In this document: positions 26,541-36,176 of the stretch, piece after piece
Layout of the letters: every line of letters starts with the position of its first letter
Numbering within the stretch: the stretch's first letter is position 1
Origin: Defluviitaleaceae bacterium
GTDB taxonomy: Bacteria > Bacillota > Clostridia > Lachnospirales > WRAX01
Direction: 5' to 3'
Assembly: GCA_009785555.1 (NCBI GenBank)
Contig: WQWB01000002.1
Span: forward strand, 1-64,000
Length of the DNA stretch: 64,000 nt
Position numbers and translations under genes: made by a program
The notes under the pieces: generated by a model
What the model was told of the DNA's origin: nothing
The model's database searches: none
The model's input: the letters and a program-made list of their open reading frames with translations, nothing else

Positions 26541-27034
26541 TTTTCTACAACGCAAGGGCGATAATAACGAAAGTTGAGGGCGACGGGGAGATAGTACTGG
26601 TTCAGCGGTGCAACCGTACGGGTGTACCCGGACGATACAAATTTCCCGGCGGATGCAGCGAGTGGGGTGAATCCATTATGGATACGCTGAAGCGCGAAGT
26701 AATGGAGGAAGTTGGACTAACCGTTACCAAAATCCATGGAATCGAGACTTACAGGAATAACGGCGATTATGAATCATTTACGCCTTTTGCGGTTTACTTC
26801 GGCAAAGAAGGCTGGGTATTTAAGGATGGCGAGTTTGCAGGACAGCGCGCCAAATCCGTCGGTGTGCACTTTATCTGCGAAGCGGTAGGCACCCCCCTGG
26901 AAAGCGGCGATAAATCCACGGAAATCGGGTGGGTTACGCCGGAACGGCTTCGCGCAATACTCAACGAGAATGGCAGTTTCGGTGACGGCGACCGCGGTGC
27001 GGCGGAATTATATTGCGTTAAGAACGGCGTGTGA
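26537..27034 (+). CDS. Nudix hydrolase
   Basis: The 165-residue protein has a complete Nudix box, with the conserved pattern Gx5Ex7REVxEEVGL, from GCSEWGES to MEEVGL. Nudix enzymes hydrolyse nucleoside diphosphate derivatives linked to another group. The actual substrate cannot be read from the sequence. It overlaps the GNAT gene by 4 nt. Confidence 0.9.
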   Translation: MIFYNARAIITKVEGDGEIVLVQRCNRTGVPGRYKFPGGCSEWGESIMDTLKREVMEEVGLTVTKIHGIETYRNNGDYESFTPFAVYFGKEGWVFKDGEFAGQRAKSVGVHFICEAVGTPLESGDKSTEIGWVTPERLRAILNENGSFGDGDRGAAELYCVKNGV

Positions 27035-27157
27035 TACTGCTTACATAACACTGTTAGGCTATAGAAAAACACTTGAGCCGCAATTTCCTGGTTTAAACTT
27101 TCATCAATCTAAAAAAAACGCATATACATTATCTAAATTCATTTCCGAGGTTTTATC

Positions 27158-27625
27158 ATGGACACCCAAAACGTCTACGAAGCTGCCGCCGAAAACTTTT
27201 CCATCAGTATTTTGCAAGAACGCAAGTTACTTGAAATGATAATCCACGCCGCAACGGACGAAGCCGCCGCGACGAGGTTCTACACACGCCTGTCCGAACG
27301 GCTCACCGGCGAAGACAGGAAAACCGTACACAACATAGCCCTGGACGAAGCGAAACACAGACGGCTTTTCGAGGATCTGTACTTTAGAATAGCGCACCGC
27401 CAAATGCCCGCGATCGAGACAGATAAAGAGGAACCCCTTCCCGAAAACCTACCGGACATCTTCGAAGACAGGATATACGACGAAAACGCAGACATCGAAT
27501 TTTACAGAAATATCTATTTTACCTTAATAAACATGGATTACCGCGACGTCATGTTTGAAATTATGAGTGACGAAAGCCGCCACGCCTCATTGCTCAACCT
27601 TCTATACGCAAAATATAAGCGTTAA
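27158..27625 (+). CDS. Ferritin-like (rubrerythrin-type) diiron protein
   Basis: This is a 155-residue four-helix-bundle protein. Two ExxH-type metal-binding motifs are spaced as in ferritin-like domains: DEAKHRRLFEDLY near residue 65 and SDESRHASLLN near residue 140. Glu residues in the first and third helices complete a diiron site. No C-terminal rubredoxin domain is present. A role in peroxide handling or iron storage in an anaerobe is likely. Its stop almost touches that of the convergent decarboxylase gene. Confidence 0.75.
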   Translation: MDTQNVYEAAAENFSISILQERKLLEMIIHAATDEAAATRFYTRLSERLTGEDRKTVHNIALDEAKHRRLFEDLYFRIAHRQMPAIETDKEEPLPENLPDIFEDRIYDENADIEFYRNIYFTLINMDYRDVMFEIMSDESRHASLLNLLYAKYKR

Positions 27626-27626
27626 G

Positions 27627-29018
27627 TTAATCCAAAGTCAGTATCATATCCGCGCCTATGACGCGTGTTGGATTTTGCCGTATAAACCCAACCACCTCCG
27701 GCGTTATCCGCTCACCCGGAGCGACGAGGGGTATGCCTGGCGGATACGGTATGACAAACCCGGCGGATACCATGCCAACAGAATCTTCTAGGCTACGTGG
27801 CGTTGAGCTACCCATAATGGCCTCACGCGGCGGCATAACTACCTCCGCCTTTGGCATATCTCGCATCGTTTCGACAGTTTCGGCAAAAACCTTCTTTGGA
27901 GTCCCAACGAAGGTTTTTGCCGCGCTTACAAGCCGCGAAAAACCCTCCGCCGTGTCGGCGCATGTCGTAAGGGCAACCGCGTGCGCCGCGCCGCTCATCT
28001 CAAGCTGAATCTTGTATTCTAATATATGCCTTTCAATTTCCTCACCCAAACAACCGTTTTTCGAATAAAAAACAAGTTTCGCGGGGTCTATCGCATATAT
28101 ACTATTCTTTCTGCGATATTCGCATCCAATAAGGCTTAGATCAAGATTCCTAGGAAACCCTCCGCGGAATGATTCTAACGCCTCAATGTATCTTCCAATT
28201 ATTCCCGGATATCCTTCCAATAAGTTTAACGCGTAGTCAGCCTGCGCCAACAATACGTAAGACGGGCTGGTTGTTTGAAAAATATTTAAGGAGGCCTTTA
28301 CCTTCTCGCCCGGCACGAGGTTACCGTTTACGTGGACAACTGCCATCTGAGACATGATGGGCAATTGCTTGTGCAAGCTCTGTACGACGATATCCGCGCC
28401 ACACAAATTGGAAGTTATTGGAAAACGATCCGAGAAGCAAAAATGCGCGCCGTGTGCTTCGTCCACTATAACAGGGGTTTTGTATTGATGCGCTATTTCT
28501 ACGATTGCCTTTATATCGGACACAAACCCTTCGTATGTAGGACTAGTAAGAACGACTGCAGCAGCATTGGGATAAAGACGCAAAGCGGCGCGCACATCTT
28601 CCGGGTCTACACCGCCGGCTACGTGTATATCGGTAATTTGTGGATATATATAGACGGGGGTTAGGTTGTTTATGGAAAGTGCGGAATATACGGATTTATG
28701 GCAATTCCTGGCAATTATTATCTCGCCGCCGGCCTCAACGCGTCCAGCCACGGCCGTTACAGCCGCCAAAACACCGCCGGTTGAGCCGTTGGTGGTTATG
28801 TACGACGCGCCGGATCCGTTGGCGCGGGCAAGCCTATCCTGCAGGTCGGCGATGATGCCCCGAGGGTCAAGCAAATTGTCCGCGCCGGGGATTTCCGTAA
28901 CATCCATGCTAAATAGCCCTTCCGGAAAAAACGCCGGGTTACGCTTATGCCCCGGCATATGAAAGGGATAAATATCTCGCTGCGCGTAGTTTGATAGGAA
29001 ATTATATATTGTATTCAT
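27627..29018 (-). CDS. Orn/Lys/Arg decarboxylase family PLP enzyme
   Basis: This is a fold-type I PLP enzyme of about 463 residues. Motifs are PFHMPGHKRNP near the N-terminus, TEIPGADNL, TNGSTGG, VDEAHGAH and the cofactor lysine in SLHKQLPIMSQ. The short length is that of the Gram-positive SpeA/YaaO group, which decarboxylates arginine or lysine for polyamine synthesis. An ATG at 29045 would add nine residues. I prefer 29018 because a TATACT -10 box (29030-29025) lies just before it with TTTACT 17 nt further, implying a nearly leaderless transcript. Confidence 0.85.
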   Translation of the reverse strand: MNTIYNFLSNYAQRDIYPFHMPGHKRNPAFFPEGLFSMDVTEIPGADNLLDPRGIIADLQDRLARANGSGASYITTNGSTGGVLAAVTAVAGRVEAGGEIIIARNCHKSVYSALSINNLTPVYIYPQITDIHVAGGVDPEDVRAALRLYPNAAAVVLTSPTYEGFVSDIKAIVEIAHQYKTPVIVDEAHGAHFCFSDRFPITSNLCGADIVVQSLHKQLPIMSQMAVVHVNGNLVPGEKVKASLNIFQTTSPSYVLLAQADYALNLLEGYPGIIGRYIEALESFRGGFPRNLDLSLIGCEYRRKNSIYAIDPAKLVFYSKNGCLGEEIERHILEYKIQLEMSGAAHAVALTTCADTAEGFSRLVSAAKTFVGTPKKVFAETVETMRDMPKAEVVMPPREAIMGSSTPRSLEDSVGMVSAGFVIPYPPGIPLVAPGERITPEVVGFIRQNPTRVIGADMILTLD

Positions 29019-29089
29019 GCGTTCAGTATAAAGCAATATCTGCATAAAGTAAAGGGGTTTGCGAAAGCGGAAAATAATTTTAAAACATA

Positions 29090-29118
29090 TTCACAAATTT
29101 ATAAAAATCTGTTATACT
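29090..29118 (+). promoter_or_regulatory. SigA-type promoter for the ABC exporter operon
   Basis: TTCACA (29090-29095), a 17-nt spacer and TATACT (29113-29118) lie about 40 nt before the start codon of the first ABC gene. A GGAGAGGG stretch follows as its ribosome site. Confidence 0.65.
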
Positions 29119-29157
29119 ATACCGCAATAATGAAAATGGAGAGGGTGTTATACGAAC

Positions 29158-31188
29158 TTGAGAAAAGTATTGGGCTATTACAAGGTATACATACCTATAA
29201 TTGTCGTAATCGTCGGTCTTTTATGGATACGCGCATACGGCGAGCTTAACCTGCCGGACTATACGTCACGCATTGTAGACACGGGCATATCACAGTTTGG
29301 GTTGGAGAGTTTGGTACCTAACCAGCTCGCCCGCGAATCTTTCCACGCCATCCGCGAACGCATACCGGTAGGCGAACAGGCCGGGTTTACGTCAGCATTC
29401 CGCTTTTATGTGCCTACAAACACATACCGTTACATAGGAGGCGAATTCGGCGAGGAAGTTGCCGCCGAGATATACGCCCGCATTACCGCAATCCTTCATG
29501 GCATCCAATTTACCTTTGAGGATTTACGCCATGAAATGATACTCCTTGGCTACGATATGGAGCAGCAGCAGATGCGCTACATAGTCGGCGTTGGAGGCTT
29601 GATGCTTTTAATGCTCCTGCTTATCATGGCCAGCGTCATCCTCGAAACGTTTCTGTCCAGCCGCATGGCCGCCGGTATCGCCCGCCGCCTGCGCCGCGAT
29701 ATCTTCCGCAAGGTCGTCAGCTTCTCAAATTCCGAATTTGATAAGTTCTCCACGGCGTCTCTTATCACCCGCTCCACAAACGACGTACAGCAAGTACAGA
29801 TGATAACGGGCATGTTTATGCGTTTCGTCGTATTTACGCCTATGCTTGGTATCGGCGCGGTCGCGCGCGTCGTAACGGCCGGGTCGGAGATGACGTGGAC
29901 GATTACTATCGCTCTCCTCGCAACTTTACTTTTTGTAGCCGTAATTTTTATACTCGTTACACCCAAATTCAAAATCATACAGAAACTTATCGACAGGCTT
30001 AACCTCGTTACCCGCGAAACGCTGTCCGGACTTATGGTCGTGCGCGCGTTTAACCGCGACGAATATGAAGAAGAGAAGTTCGACAAAGCCAACGCGAACT
30101 TACGCAACCTCAACATCTTCGTAAACCGCGTCTTCGCTTTCATGAACCCTATTATGATGCTTGCACTCAATATCACGACGCTCGTAATTATTTGGATAGG
30201 CGGGCATATGGTGGATGCCGGCACACTTCAAGTTGGCGTTATGTTCGCTTTCCTCCAGTATACCATTATGATAATTATGTCGTTTATGATGATGACGATG
30301 ATAATTACCCAGCTCCCCCGCGCCCTTGTGTCCATCAACCGCATCGCCGAGATACTAAAGGCCGACACAAGCATCAAGGATCCGAAGAACCCAAAGACGT
30401 TTGATGATTTGAAAAAGGGCTTAGTGGAATATAAAAACGTAAGCTTCAAGTATCCCGGTGCGGAGGAGTACGTCCTACGCGACCTTACTTTTACCGTGTT
30501 GCCAGGGCAGACTACTGCGTTCATCGGCTCTACCGGCGCAGGCAAGTCGTCTGTTGTAAACCTACTGCCGCGCCTGTACGATGTAACCGATGGGCAGGTG
30601 ATGGTTGAGGGCGTGGATGTGCGTGACGTAACCACAAAAGCACTGCGCCGCAAGATCGGTTATGTGCCGCAGAAGGCTCTTTTATTTAGCGGCACTATCG
30701 GTTCCAACATAAAATTCGCTTCTGCGGATGGATACGAAATTAAGGACAACGATATGAAATGGGCGGCGGATATTGCTCAAGCCGGAGATTTTATCGCCGA
30801 AAAAGCGAACCAGTACGATGACGAAATAGCCCAAGCCGGCGCAAACGTAAGCGGCGGCCAAAAGCAGCGCATATCAATTGCCAGAGCAATCGCAAAGCGG
30901 CCAAATATATTTGTCTTCGACGACAGCTTCTCCGCACTGGACTATAAGACGGACGCGGCTCTGCGCGCGGCCACCGGCAAGAATATCGGCGGCTCAACGC
31001 TTCTTATCGTTGCTCAGCGCATTGGCACCATCAAAAATGCCGACCAGATCATCGTCCTTGACAACGGACGCATGGTCGGTATCGGAAAGCACGAGGAATT
31101 GCTTAAAACATGCGAGGTTTACAGGCAGATCGCACTTTCACAGCTATCGGAAGAAGAACTTGGATTAGGAGGTGCCGCGAATGAGTAA
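29158..31188 (+). CDS. Heterodimeric ABC exporter, subunit with a degenerate ATPase site
   Basis: This half-transporter has 676 residues: six membrane helices with a ~100-residue extracytoplasmic insertion after the first, then an ATPase domain. Walker A is GSTGAGKS and the signature is VSGGQ. Walker B reads FVFDDSFSALD with Asp instead of the catalytic Glu, and the switch histidine is Gln (VAQRIGTI). This is the usual asymmetry of TM287/288- or BmrCD-like multidrug exporters. The start is a TTG with GAGAGGG upstream. The second subunit overlaps its end by 8 nt. Confidence 0.92.
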   Translation: MRKVLGYYKVYIPIIVVIVGLLWIRAYGELNLPDYTSRIVDTGISQFGLESLVPNQLARESFHAIRERIPVGEQAGFTSAFRFYVPTNTYRYIGGEFGEEVAAEIYARITAILHGIQFTFEDLRHEMILLGYDMEQQQMRYIVGVGGLMLLMLLLIMASVILETFLSSRMAAGIARRLRRDIFRKVVSFSNSEFDKFSTASLITRSTNDVQQVQMITGMFMRFVVFTPMLGIGAVARVVTAGSEMTWTITIALLATLLFVAVIFILVTPKFKIIQKLIDRLNLVTRETLSGLMVVRAFNRDEYEEEKFDKANANLRNLNIFVNRVFAFMNPIMMLALNITTLVIIWIGGHMVDAGTLQVGVMFAFLQYTIMIIMSFMMMTMIITQLPRALVSINRIAEILKADTSIKDPKNPKTFDDLKKGLVEYKNVSFKYPGAEEYVLRDLTFTVLPGQTTAFIGSTGAGKSSVVNLLPRLYDVTDGQVMVEGVDVRDVTTKALRRKIGYVPQKALLFSGTIGSNIKFASADGYEIKDNDMKWAADIAQAGDFIAEKANQYDDEIAQAGANVSGGQKQRISIARAIAKRPNIFVFDDSFSALDYKTDAALRAATGKNIGGSTLLIVAQRIGTIKNADQIIVLDNGRMVGIGKHEELLKTCEVYRQIALSQLSEEELGLGGAANE

Positions 31189-33109
31189 GCCGACAAACGC
31201 AAACAACAACGGACGCCCAATTGGCGCCCCTGCGCAACACGGCGCACGCCCAACATCGGCCATGCAGCAAAGGCGCGGCCCCGGCGGCGGTTTTGGCGGC
31301 GGAGGCGGGCCGCTCGGCCTTGGCGCACCGCGCCAAAAACCTAAGGATTTCAAAAAAACGATGAAGAAACTCATCAAGCTGATGTCGCCTTACAGATGGC
31401 TATTTCTCCTCTGTGTTATATTCGCCGTTGGCAGCACCGTCTTCGGCATAGCTGCACCCGTTATCATGGAAGGTGCGACGGGCGAAATTATCCGCGGCTT
31501 TATGGAGGTTCAAATCGGCGGCTTCAGCATTGATTTCAGCATCGTGCTGCGCGTCATCCTTATACTAGGCGCAGTCTACATCGTCTCCGCCCTGTTTATG
31601 TTCCTCCAATCCCTTATAATGGCGGACATGACGCAGAAAATCTCCTACTCCCTCCGTAAGGATATGTCAGCAAAAATTAGCCGCTTACCTCTTAATTATT
31701 TTGATACGAAGACTCACGGAGAGGTGCTCTCCCGCATCGTAAATGACGTTGACACTGTGGCAAACTCACTTAACCAAAGTTTGACGCAAATCGTTACCAG
31801 CGTCGTAACCGTTGTAGGTATTTTAGCGGTCATGTTCTGGATATCTTGGCAAATGACGCTCGTCGCCCTCGTAACAGTCCCTATGTCAGCAATCCTCGTT
31901 ATGATCGTTATCCGCTTCTCGCAAAAGCATTTCCGCCGCCAACAGGAATACGTAGGTCACGTAAACGGCCAGGTTGAGGAGATATACGGCGGCCACGTCG
32001 TCGTCAAGGCCTTCTGCGCTGAAGACAAGTCCGTTGGTGACTTTGACAACTACAACAATACGTTATACCAATCCGCATGGAAAGCGCAGTTCCTCTCCGG
32101 CATCATCTGGCCGGCGATGAGCCTTATCGGCAACATCGGCTATGTCGGCGTATCCGTACTAGGCGGCGTCCTCGTTTCACGCGGGTCGCTCCGCATCGAA
32201 AACATACTCACCTTCATCCAATACATCCGCCGCTTCAACATGCCTATCATGCAGCTTGGGCAGATTTCCAATATGCTCCAATCAACCGTCGCCGCGGCGG
32301 AGCGTGTATTTGAGTTTTTGGAGCAGGACGAACTTGCACCCGAAGCGGATGAATCTTCTTTAATCCGTGATATCAGTGTGATCCGTGGCTCCGTCTCTTT
32401 TAGTAACGTTGACTTCGGCTACGTACCGGATACGCCGATAATTAAAAACTTTACGACGGATGTGGACGCAGGCAAGACTATAGCCATCGTCGGCCCAACC
32501 GGAGGCGGAAAGACAACAATCGTCAAGCTCCTCATGCGCTTCTACGAACTTAACGGTGGATCTATCGAAATTGACGGCATAAACATCACCAATTTCACGC
32601 GGGCGGATCTTCGTTCTATGCTGGCTATGGTTTTACAGGATACATGGCTCTTTAACGGCACGATAATGGATAACCTGCGCTACGGCAAGCTCAACGCAAC
32701 CGACGTTGAAGTATACGCCGCGGCCGACGCCGCCAGGGTTGACCACTTTGTACGCGCCCTGCCAGGCGGCTACGATATGGAGCTCAACGAGGAAGCCACA
32801 AACATATCCCAAGGTCAAAAACAACTTATCACCATCGCACGGGCGATCCTCAAGGATCCCAAAATACTTATTTTAGACGAAGCTACGTCTTCCGTCGATA
32901 CACGCACGGAAGTCCTCATCCAAGAAGCAATGGTAAACCTTATGCGCGGACGAACAAGCTTTATCATCGCCCACCGGCTAAGCACCATACGCGGCGCGGA
33001 CGCGATCCTAGTTGTACGCGACGGCGAAATCGTAGAGCAAGGCAGCCATGAAGCGCTCCTCGCCGCCGGCGGATATTATAAAGAACTGTACGAAAGCCAA
33101 TTCGTATAA
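31181..33109 (+). CDS. Heterodimeric ABC exporter, subunit with the catalytic ATPase site
   Basis: The partner half-transporter has about 642 residues. I chose the ATG at 31181 because GGAGG lies 7 nt upstream, inside the previous gene. A Gly/Pro/Arg-rich cytoplasmic tail (~45 residues) precedes six membrane helices and an ATPase domain. Walker A is GPTGGGKT, Walker B ILILDEATSSVD with the catalytic Glu, the H-loop IIAHRLSTI, and the signature is weakened to ISQGQ. So its own Walker motifs plus the partner's VSGGQ make the single working site. Drug or lipid export is likely; no substrate is indicated. Confidence 0.92.
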   Translation: MSKPTNANNNGRPIGAPAQHGARPTSAMQQRRGPGGGFGGGGGPLGLGAPRQKPKDFKKTMKKLIKLMSPYRWLFLLCVIFAVGSTVFGIAAPVIMEGATGEIIRGFMEVQIGGFSIDFSIVLRVILILGAVYIVSALFMFLQSLIMADMTQKISYSLRKDMSAKISRLPLNYFDTKTHGEVLSRIVNDVDTVANSLNQSLTQIVTSVVTVVGILAVMFWISWQMTLVALVTVPMSAILVMIVIRFSQKHFRRQQEYVGHVNGQVEEIYGGHVVVKAFCAEDKSVGDFDNYNNTLYQSAWKAQFLSGIIWPAMSLIGNIGYVGVSVLGGVLVSRGSLRIENILTFIQYIRRFNMPIMQLGQISNMLQSTVAAAERVFEFLEQDELAPEADESSLIRDISVIRGSVSFSNVDFGYVPDTPIIKNFTTDVDAGKTIAIVGPTGGGKTTIVKLLMRFYELNGGSIEIDGINITNFTRADLRSMLAMVLQDTWLFNGTIMDNLRYGKLNATDVEVYAAADAARVDHFVRALPGGYDMELNEEATNISQGQKQLITIARAILKDPKILILDEATSSVDTRTEVLIQEAMVNLMRGRTSFIIAHRLSTIRGADAILVVRDGEIVEQGSHEALLAAGGYYKELYESQFV

Positions 33110-33155
33110 CGCGTAGGAACAGCAATCTGCCGCATATATATCTAGAAAGGCCATT

Positions 33156-33884
33156 ATGTACATCACATTCTTGGTAATATTAGCGATTATATTCGCAGCA
33201 ATCCCAATTTTGGATGCATTACCGTTAAAGAAAAACAAAGAAGCTACGAACCCCAAAGATACTCCTGTCGCTATAACGGAAAAAATGCGCTGCAAGGATT
33301 ATTACAAAACAATCGCGATTTTTTGGGTACTCGTAACACCTATTCTCATAATGTGCCTTATCGGAGGCATAAGCCTCGCGGATATAGGCTTCCGTTTAAT
33401 ATACTTTAACCATAACATATGGTTTACGGCCATCACCCTTATTCTGGCGTTTGTTTTATTTACCTATGAGCTCATCATTCCGCTGATAAGCAAAAAATTT
33501 AGGGAACGAATTATAAACGACAACCAAGAAGAGATGGACGAATTTCCGCGAACAAAAAAAGAGAAGATGCTGTACTCACTTGTAGCTCTAAGCTCCGCTG
33601 TTTGCGAAGAAACGGTATACCGGGGATTTTTACTTTTCATCTTATTGGCAGTATTCCCCGGTATACCGATATTCTTAATTATTCTAATTGCGTTTGTTAC
33701 GTTTGGGATAGGGCATCTCTACCAGGGGCTTATAAACGCCATAAAAATCGGATTGTTTGGTGCGCTTGCCATGAGCCTATTGATAGTTACGGACAGTATC
33801 ATACTTGTGATATTATTACATTTCGGCGGAGAACTTCCATCCGCATTCTTACTTTCGGAGGACATAAATTCACGCGATACGTAG
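33156..33884 (+). CDS. CPBP family intramembrane glutamic protease
   Basis: The 242-residue membrane protein has several hydrophobic helices. The conserved motifs of the Abi/CAAX protease-bacteriocin-processing family are CEETVYRGFLL (EExxxR), GIGHLYQG (HxxxG) and a later LLHFGGE. Such proteins cleave within membranes, act in bacteriocin immunity or maturation, or have unknown roles. It follows the ABC exporter by 46 nt and may belong to its operon. Confidence 0.85.
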   Translation: MYITFLVILAIIFAAIPILDALPLKKNKEATNPKDTPVAITEKMRCKDYYKTIAIFWVLVTPILIMCLIGGISLADIGFRLIYFNHNIWFTAITLILAFVLFTYELIIPLISKKFRERIINDNQEEMDEFPRTKKEKMLYSLVALSSAVCEETVYRGFLLFILLAVFPGIPIFLIILIAFVTFGIGHLYQGLINAIKIGLFGALAMSLLIVTDSIILVILLHFGGELPSAFLLSEDINSRDT

Positions 33885-33956
33885 GGGCGGCAAGCACTTC
33901 ACTTCGCTGCTTACTTATTTGCCGTCTGTCACCACAAATATATAGAGGTATAAATC

Positions 33957-34535
33957 ATGACATTCTACCTAATAAGGCACGGTCAAGACGATGAAACAAT
34001 ACGCGGCGGTTGGAGCAATGCCGGCTTAAATGAAGAGGGTAAGTTGCAAGCAATAGCTTTGTCCAATTATATCGGCAAAAACCAAGATAAACTACGAATC
34101 GAAAAATTATTCTCAAGCGACTTACCCAGAGCCGCCGAAACGGCAGCACCTATTTCTTCAGCACTAAATTTGGAAATAGGGTTTCTGCCCGAGTTTCGTG
34201 AAACGAACAACGGCCTGCTTGCCGGCATGCCAAACGCTGTCGCCGAAGAAAAATACCCCGGGCTGTTTTGGTCTGCGCTTGAATGGGACGAGCCATACCC
34301 ACATGGCGAAAGCCCGCGCACCTTCTATGAACGCATTAAAACAGCGTGGGATCAGTTTTCGGCTGCAATTTTAGCCGAAAGCAAAAACGTAGCCCTCATC
34401 ACCCACAGCGGCGTTATAAATGTTATTTATACATTGATAGAAGGTACAAATTTCTCAAATAAAGCTAGAAACAATAAAATTGCACACGCAACATTAATAC
34501 CAATTGAATACGACAACAAATGGAGGAGAAAATAA
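33957..34535 (+). CDS. Histidine phosphatase family protein
   Basis: The 192-residue protein has the phosphoglycerate mutase-like fold. LIRHGQDD near the N-terminus holds the phosphorylated histidine. The later ITHSGVINVI contains the second histidine, and SSDLPRAAETA is also typical. It may dephosphorylate a sugar phosphate or nucleotide; the substrate is not evident. The 72 nt upstream contain a GTAGGGGCGGCAA palindrome arm and a TATAGAGG sequence. Confidence 0.85.
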   Translation: MTFYLIRHGQDDETIRGGWSNAGLNEEGKLQAIALSNYIGKNQDKLRIEKLFSSDLPRAAETAAPISSALNLEIGFLPEFRETNNGLLAGMPNAVAEEKYPGLFWSALEWDEPYPHGESPRTFYERIKTAWDQFSAAILAESKNVALITHSGVINVIYTLIEGTNFSNKARNNKIAHATLIPIEYDNKWRRK

Positions 34536-34536
34536 A

Positions 34537-35463
34537 ATGTCAAAAATCGTAATCGCACTTGGGGGCAACGCCCTCGGAAACGACGCTGTTGAGCAACGCC
34601 AAAAAGCCGCAATAGCCGCCGCCGCAATCGTGGATTTGGTGGCAGCCGGGCATGAAGTATTGGTCGGCCACGGCAACGGCCCGCAGGTTGGCATGATAAA
34701 GAACGTCTTTGATGAAAGCGAAAAGGCCGGCATCGCAAAACCCATGCCTTTCCCAGAATGCACGGCCATGAGCCAAGGCTACATCGGCTTCCACCTACAA
34801 ACCGCAATTGAGGCGGAACTTGGCAAACGCGGCATAAACAAGCAAGTCGCGGCACTCGTCTCCCGTGTATTGGTCGACGAAGCCGACCCAGCCTTCGCAA
34901 AACCAACGAAACCCGTTGGCGGATACTATGACGAAGCCGCGGCCAAACATATTATGGCCGAAACTGGGCAGGTCTTTGGCGAAGATGCTGGGCGCGGCTG
35001 GCGGCGTATGGTTGCGTCACCCATGCCGATAGATATTTTGGAAAAAGATACAGTCAAAACACTCCTCTCCGCCGGGCGTATCGTTATCGCGGCTGGCGGC
35101 GGCGGTATACCTGTCGCAAACCGAAGCGGTTCCCTAACCGGCGTAGACGCAGTTGTGGACAAGGACTTCTCCGCGGCAAAATTAGCCGAACTTATCGATG
35201 CGGACGTATTCATCATCCTCACGGCGGTTGAAAAGGTCTGCATCAACTACAAAAAAGACAACGAGGAAACCCTCTCTACCCTCACAGTAGCACGTGCCAA
35301 AGAACTTGCGGCGGAAGGCCACTTCGCCCCCGGCTCCATGCTGCCTAAGGTGCAGGCCGTATGCATGTACGTGGAGACAAAACCCGGCCGCAAAGCCATC
35401 ATCACGTCACTTGAGAAGGCGGCGGACGCGCTTGCGGGTACTTCCGGCACGGTGTTTGAATAA
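34537..35463 (+). CDS. arcC: Carbamate kinase
   Basis: The enzyme makes ATP from carbamoyl phosphate and ADP, normally the last step of arginine deiminase fermentation. The 308 residues show IALGGNALG at the start, GHGNGPQVG, AAGGGGIPV and the DKDFSAAKLAELIDAD segment typical of the amino-acid-kinase fold. I chose the ATG at 34537 since AGGAGA lies 8 nt upstream. No arcA or arcB is adjacent. It could also run in reverse or supply carbamoyl phosphate, the donor used by the carbamoyltransferase at 3154, but the genes are far apart. Confidence 0.95.
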   Translation: MSKIVIALGGNALGNDAVEQRQKAAIAAAAIVDLVAAGHEVLVGHGNGPQVGMIKNVFDESEKAGIAKPMPFPECTAMSQGYIGFHLQTAIEAELGKRGINKQVAALVSRVLVDEADPAFAKPTKPVGGYYDEAAAKHIMAETGQVFGEDAGRGWRRMVASPMPIDILEKDTVKTLLSAGRIVIAAGGGGIPVANRSGSLTGVDAVVDKDFSAAKLAELIDADVFIILTAVEKVCINYKKDNEETLSTLTVARAKELAAEGHFAPGSMLPKVQAVCMYVETKPGRKAIITSLEKAADALAGTSGTVFE

Positions 35464-35488
35464 AGGATATCTAATATAGCAGAGAACG

Positions 35489-35570
35489 ACGCAGAGCGTC
35501 ATTGCGGACATAGAGCGAGTTAATTCGCAATGCCTCACCGCGGATTTACTCGCCCTTGATCCGCAATCTC
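35489..35570. repeat. Inverted-repeat intergenic element (CATTGCGGA type)
   Basis: Between arcC and the GIY-YIG gene, GTCATTGCGGAC and GATCCGCAATCTC form the imperfect arms of a long inverted repeat with an internal GCGAG...CTCGC pair. Similar arms appear near 35920-35985 and 62640-62680. Elements of this look are common dispersed intergenic palindromes. No coding potential was seen. Confidence 0.5.
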
Positions 35571-35589
35571 TGGGAAAGGGAATGCCATA

Positions 35590-35886
35590 ATGGACAATAA
35601 CGCCTACATATATTTCATGTCAAACAGAAGAAACAATGTTTTATACATAGGCGTTACATCTAATTTAGAAAAACGGGTATGGGAACATAAAAACAAGGTT
35701 TATCCAGAATGTTTCACCGCGAAATATAATTGTACGAAATTAGTTTATTTCGAGCAGGCTAATGACATACAAACCGCTGTTTCCAGGGAAAAGCAATTAA
35801 AGAATTGGAAAAGAGAGTGGAAGGATAAATTAATCGATGAAACAAACCCTACACGTACAGATTTAAGTTTACATTGGTATGATTAG
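35590..35886 (+). CDS. GIY-YIG domain protein (UPF0213-like)
   Basis: A single GIY-YIG nuclease domain of 98 residues. YIYFMSNRRNNVLYIGVTSNLEKR contains the two tripeptides (YFM/YIG) and the catalytic Arg. AVSREKQLKNWKREWK is the conserved C-terminal segment with the catalytic Glu. Small stand-alone members are frequent in bacteria and poorly characterised. It is flanked on both sides by palindromic repeats, which suggests that the gene travels with, or helps spread, such repeats. That is speculation. Confidence 0.85.
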   Translation: MDNNAYIYFMSNRRNNVLYIGVTSNLEKRVWEHKNKVYPECFTAKYNCTKLVYFEQANDIQTAVSREKQLKNWKREWKDKLIDETNPTRTDLSLHWYD

Positions 35887-36005
35887 CTTAAATCCACGGT
35901 CAGCCATGGATCATGGAGATTGCGTATCCAGTTGGAGTAAGGACGCGATGAACCATGCGCCCTAACTCCAACTAGCACGCAATGACGGCCAAGCGGTGCG
36001 GCAAT

Positions 36006-36096
36006 ATAAAGAGGAATGTTCGTAGGGGCGCACTGTGTGCGCCTAAGGTTGCGTATACCCGTTAGGCTGTTTGGCGAACGCAGTTCGCCCCTACGT
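36006..36096. repeat. Nested repeat remnants: triple-hairpin end plus two GTAGGGGCG palindromes
   Basis: TATAAAGAGGAATGTTCGTAG matches the end and first bases of the triple-hairpin element. It runs directly into a GTAGGGGCGCACTGTGTGCG palindrome and, 40 nt on, a GGCGAACGCAGTTCGCCCC copy. This 290-nt intergenic region (35887-36176) otherwise holds an ATTGCG inverted repeat and a terminator. Confidence 0.55.
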
Positions 36097-36111
36097 ATCG
36101 CGATGGCATAT

Positions 36112-36165
36112 AAAAAGCCCGGTATAATCAGGAGTTAACCCCTATTATGCCGGGCTTTGCTGTTT
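36112..36165 (-). terminator. Strong rho-independent terminator of the SLH gene
   Basis: AAAGCCCGGTATAAT and ATTATGCCGGGCTTT form a 15-bp stem with a loop of about 14 nt. On the minus strand it is followed by a T run, placing it just after the gene ending at 36177. It may also serve the GIY-YIG gene from the other side. Confidence 0.85.
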
Positions 36166-36176
36166 TATCTATTCTA

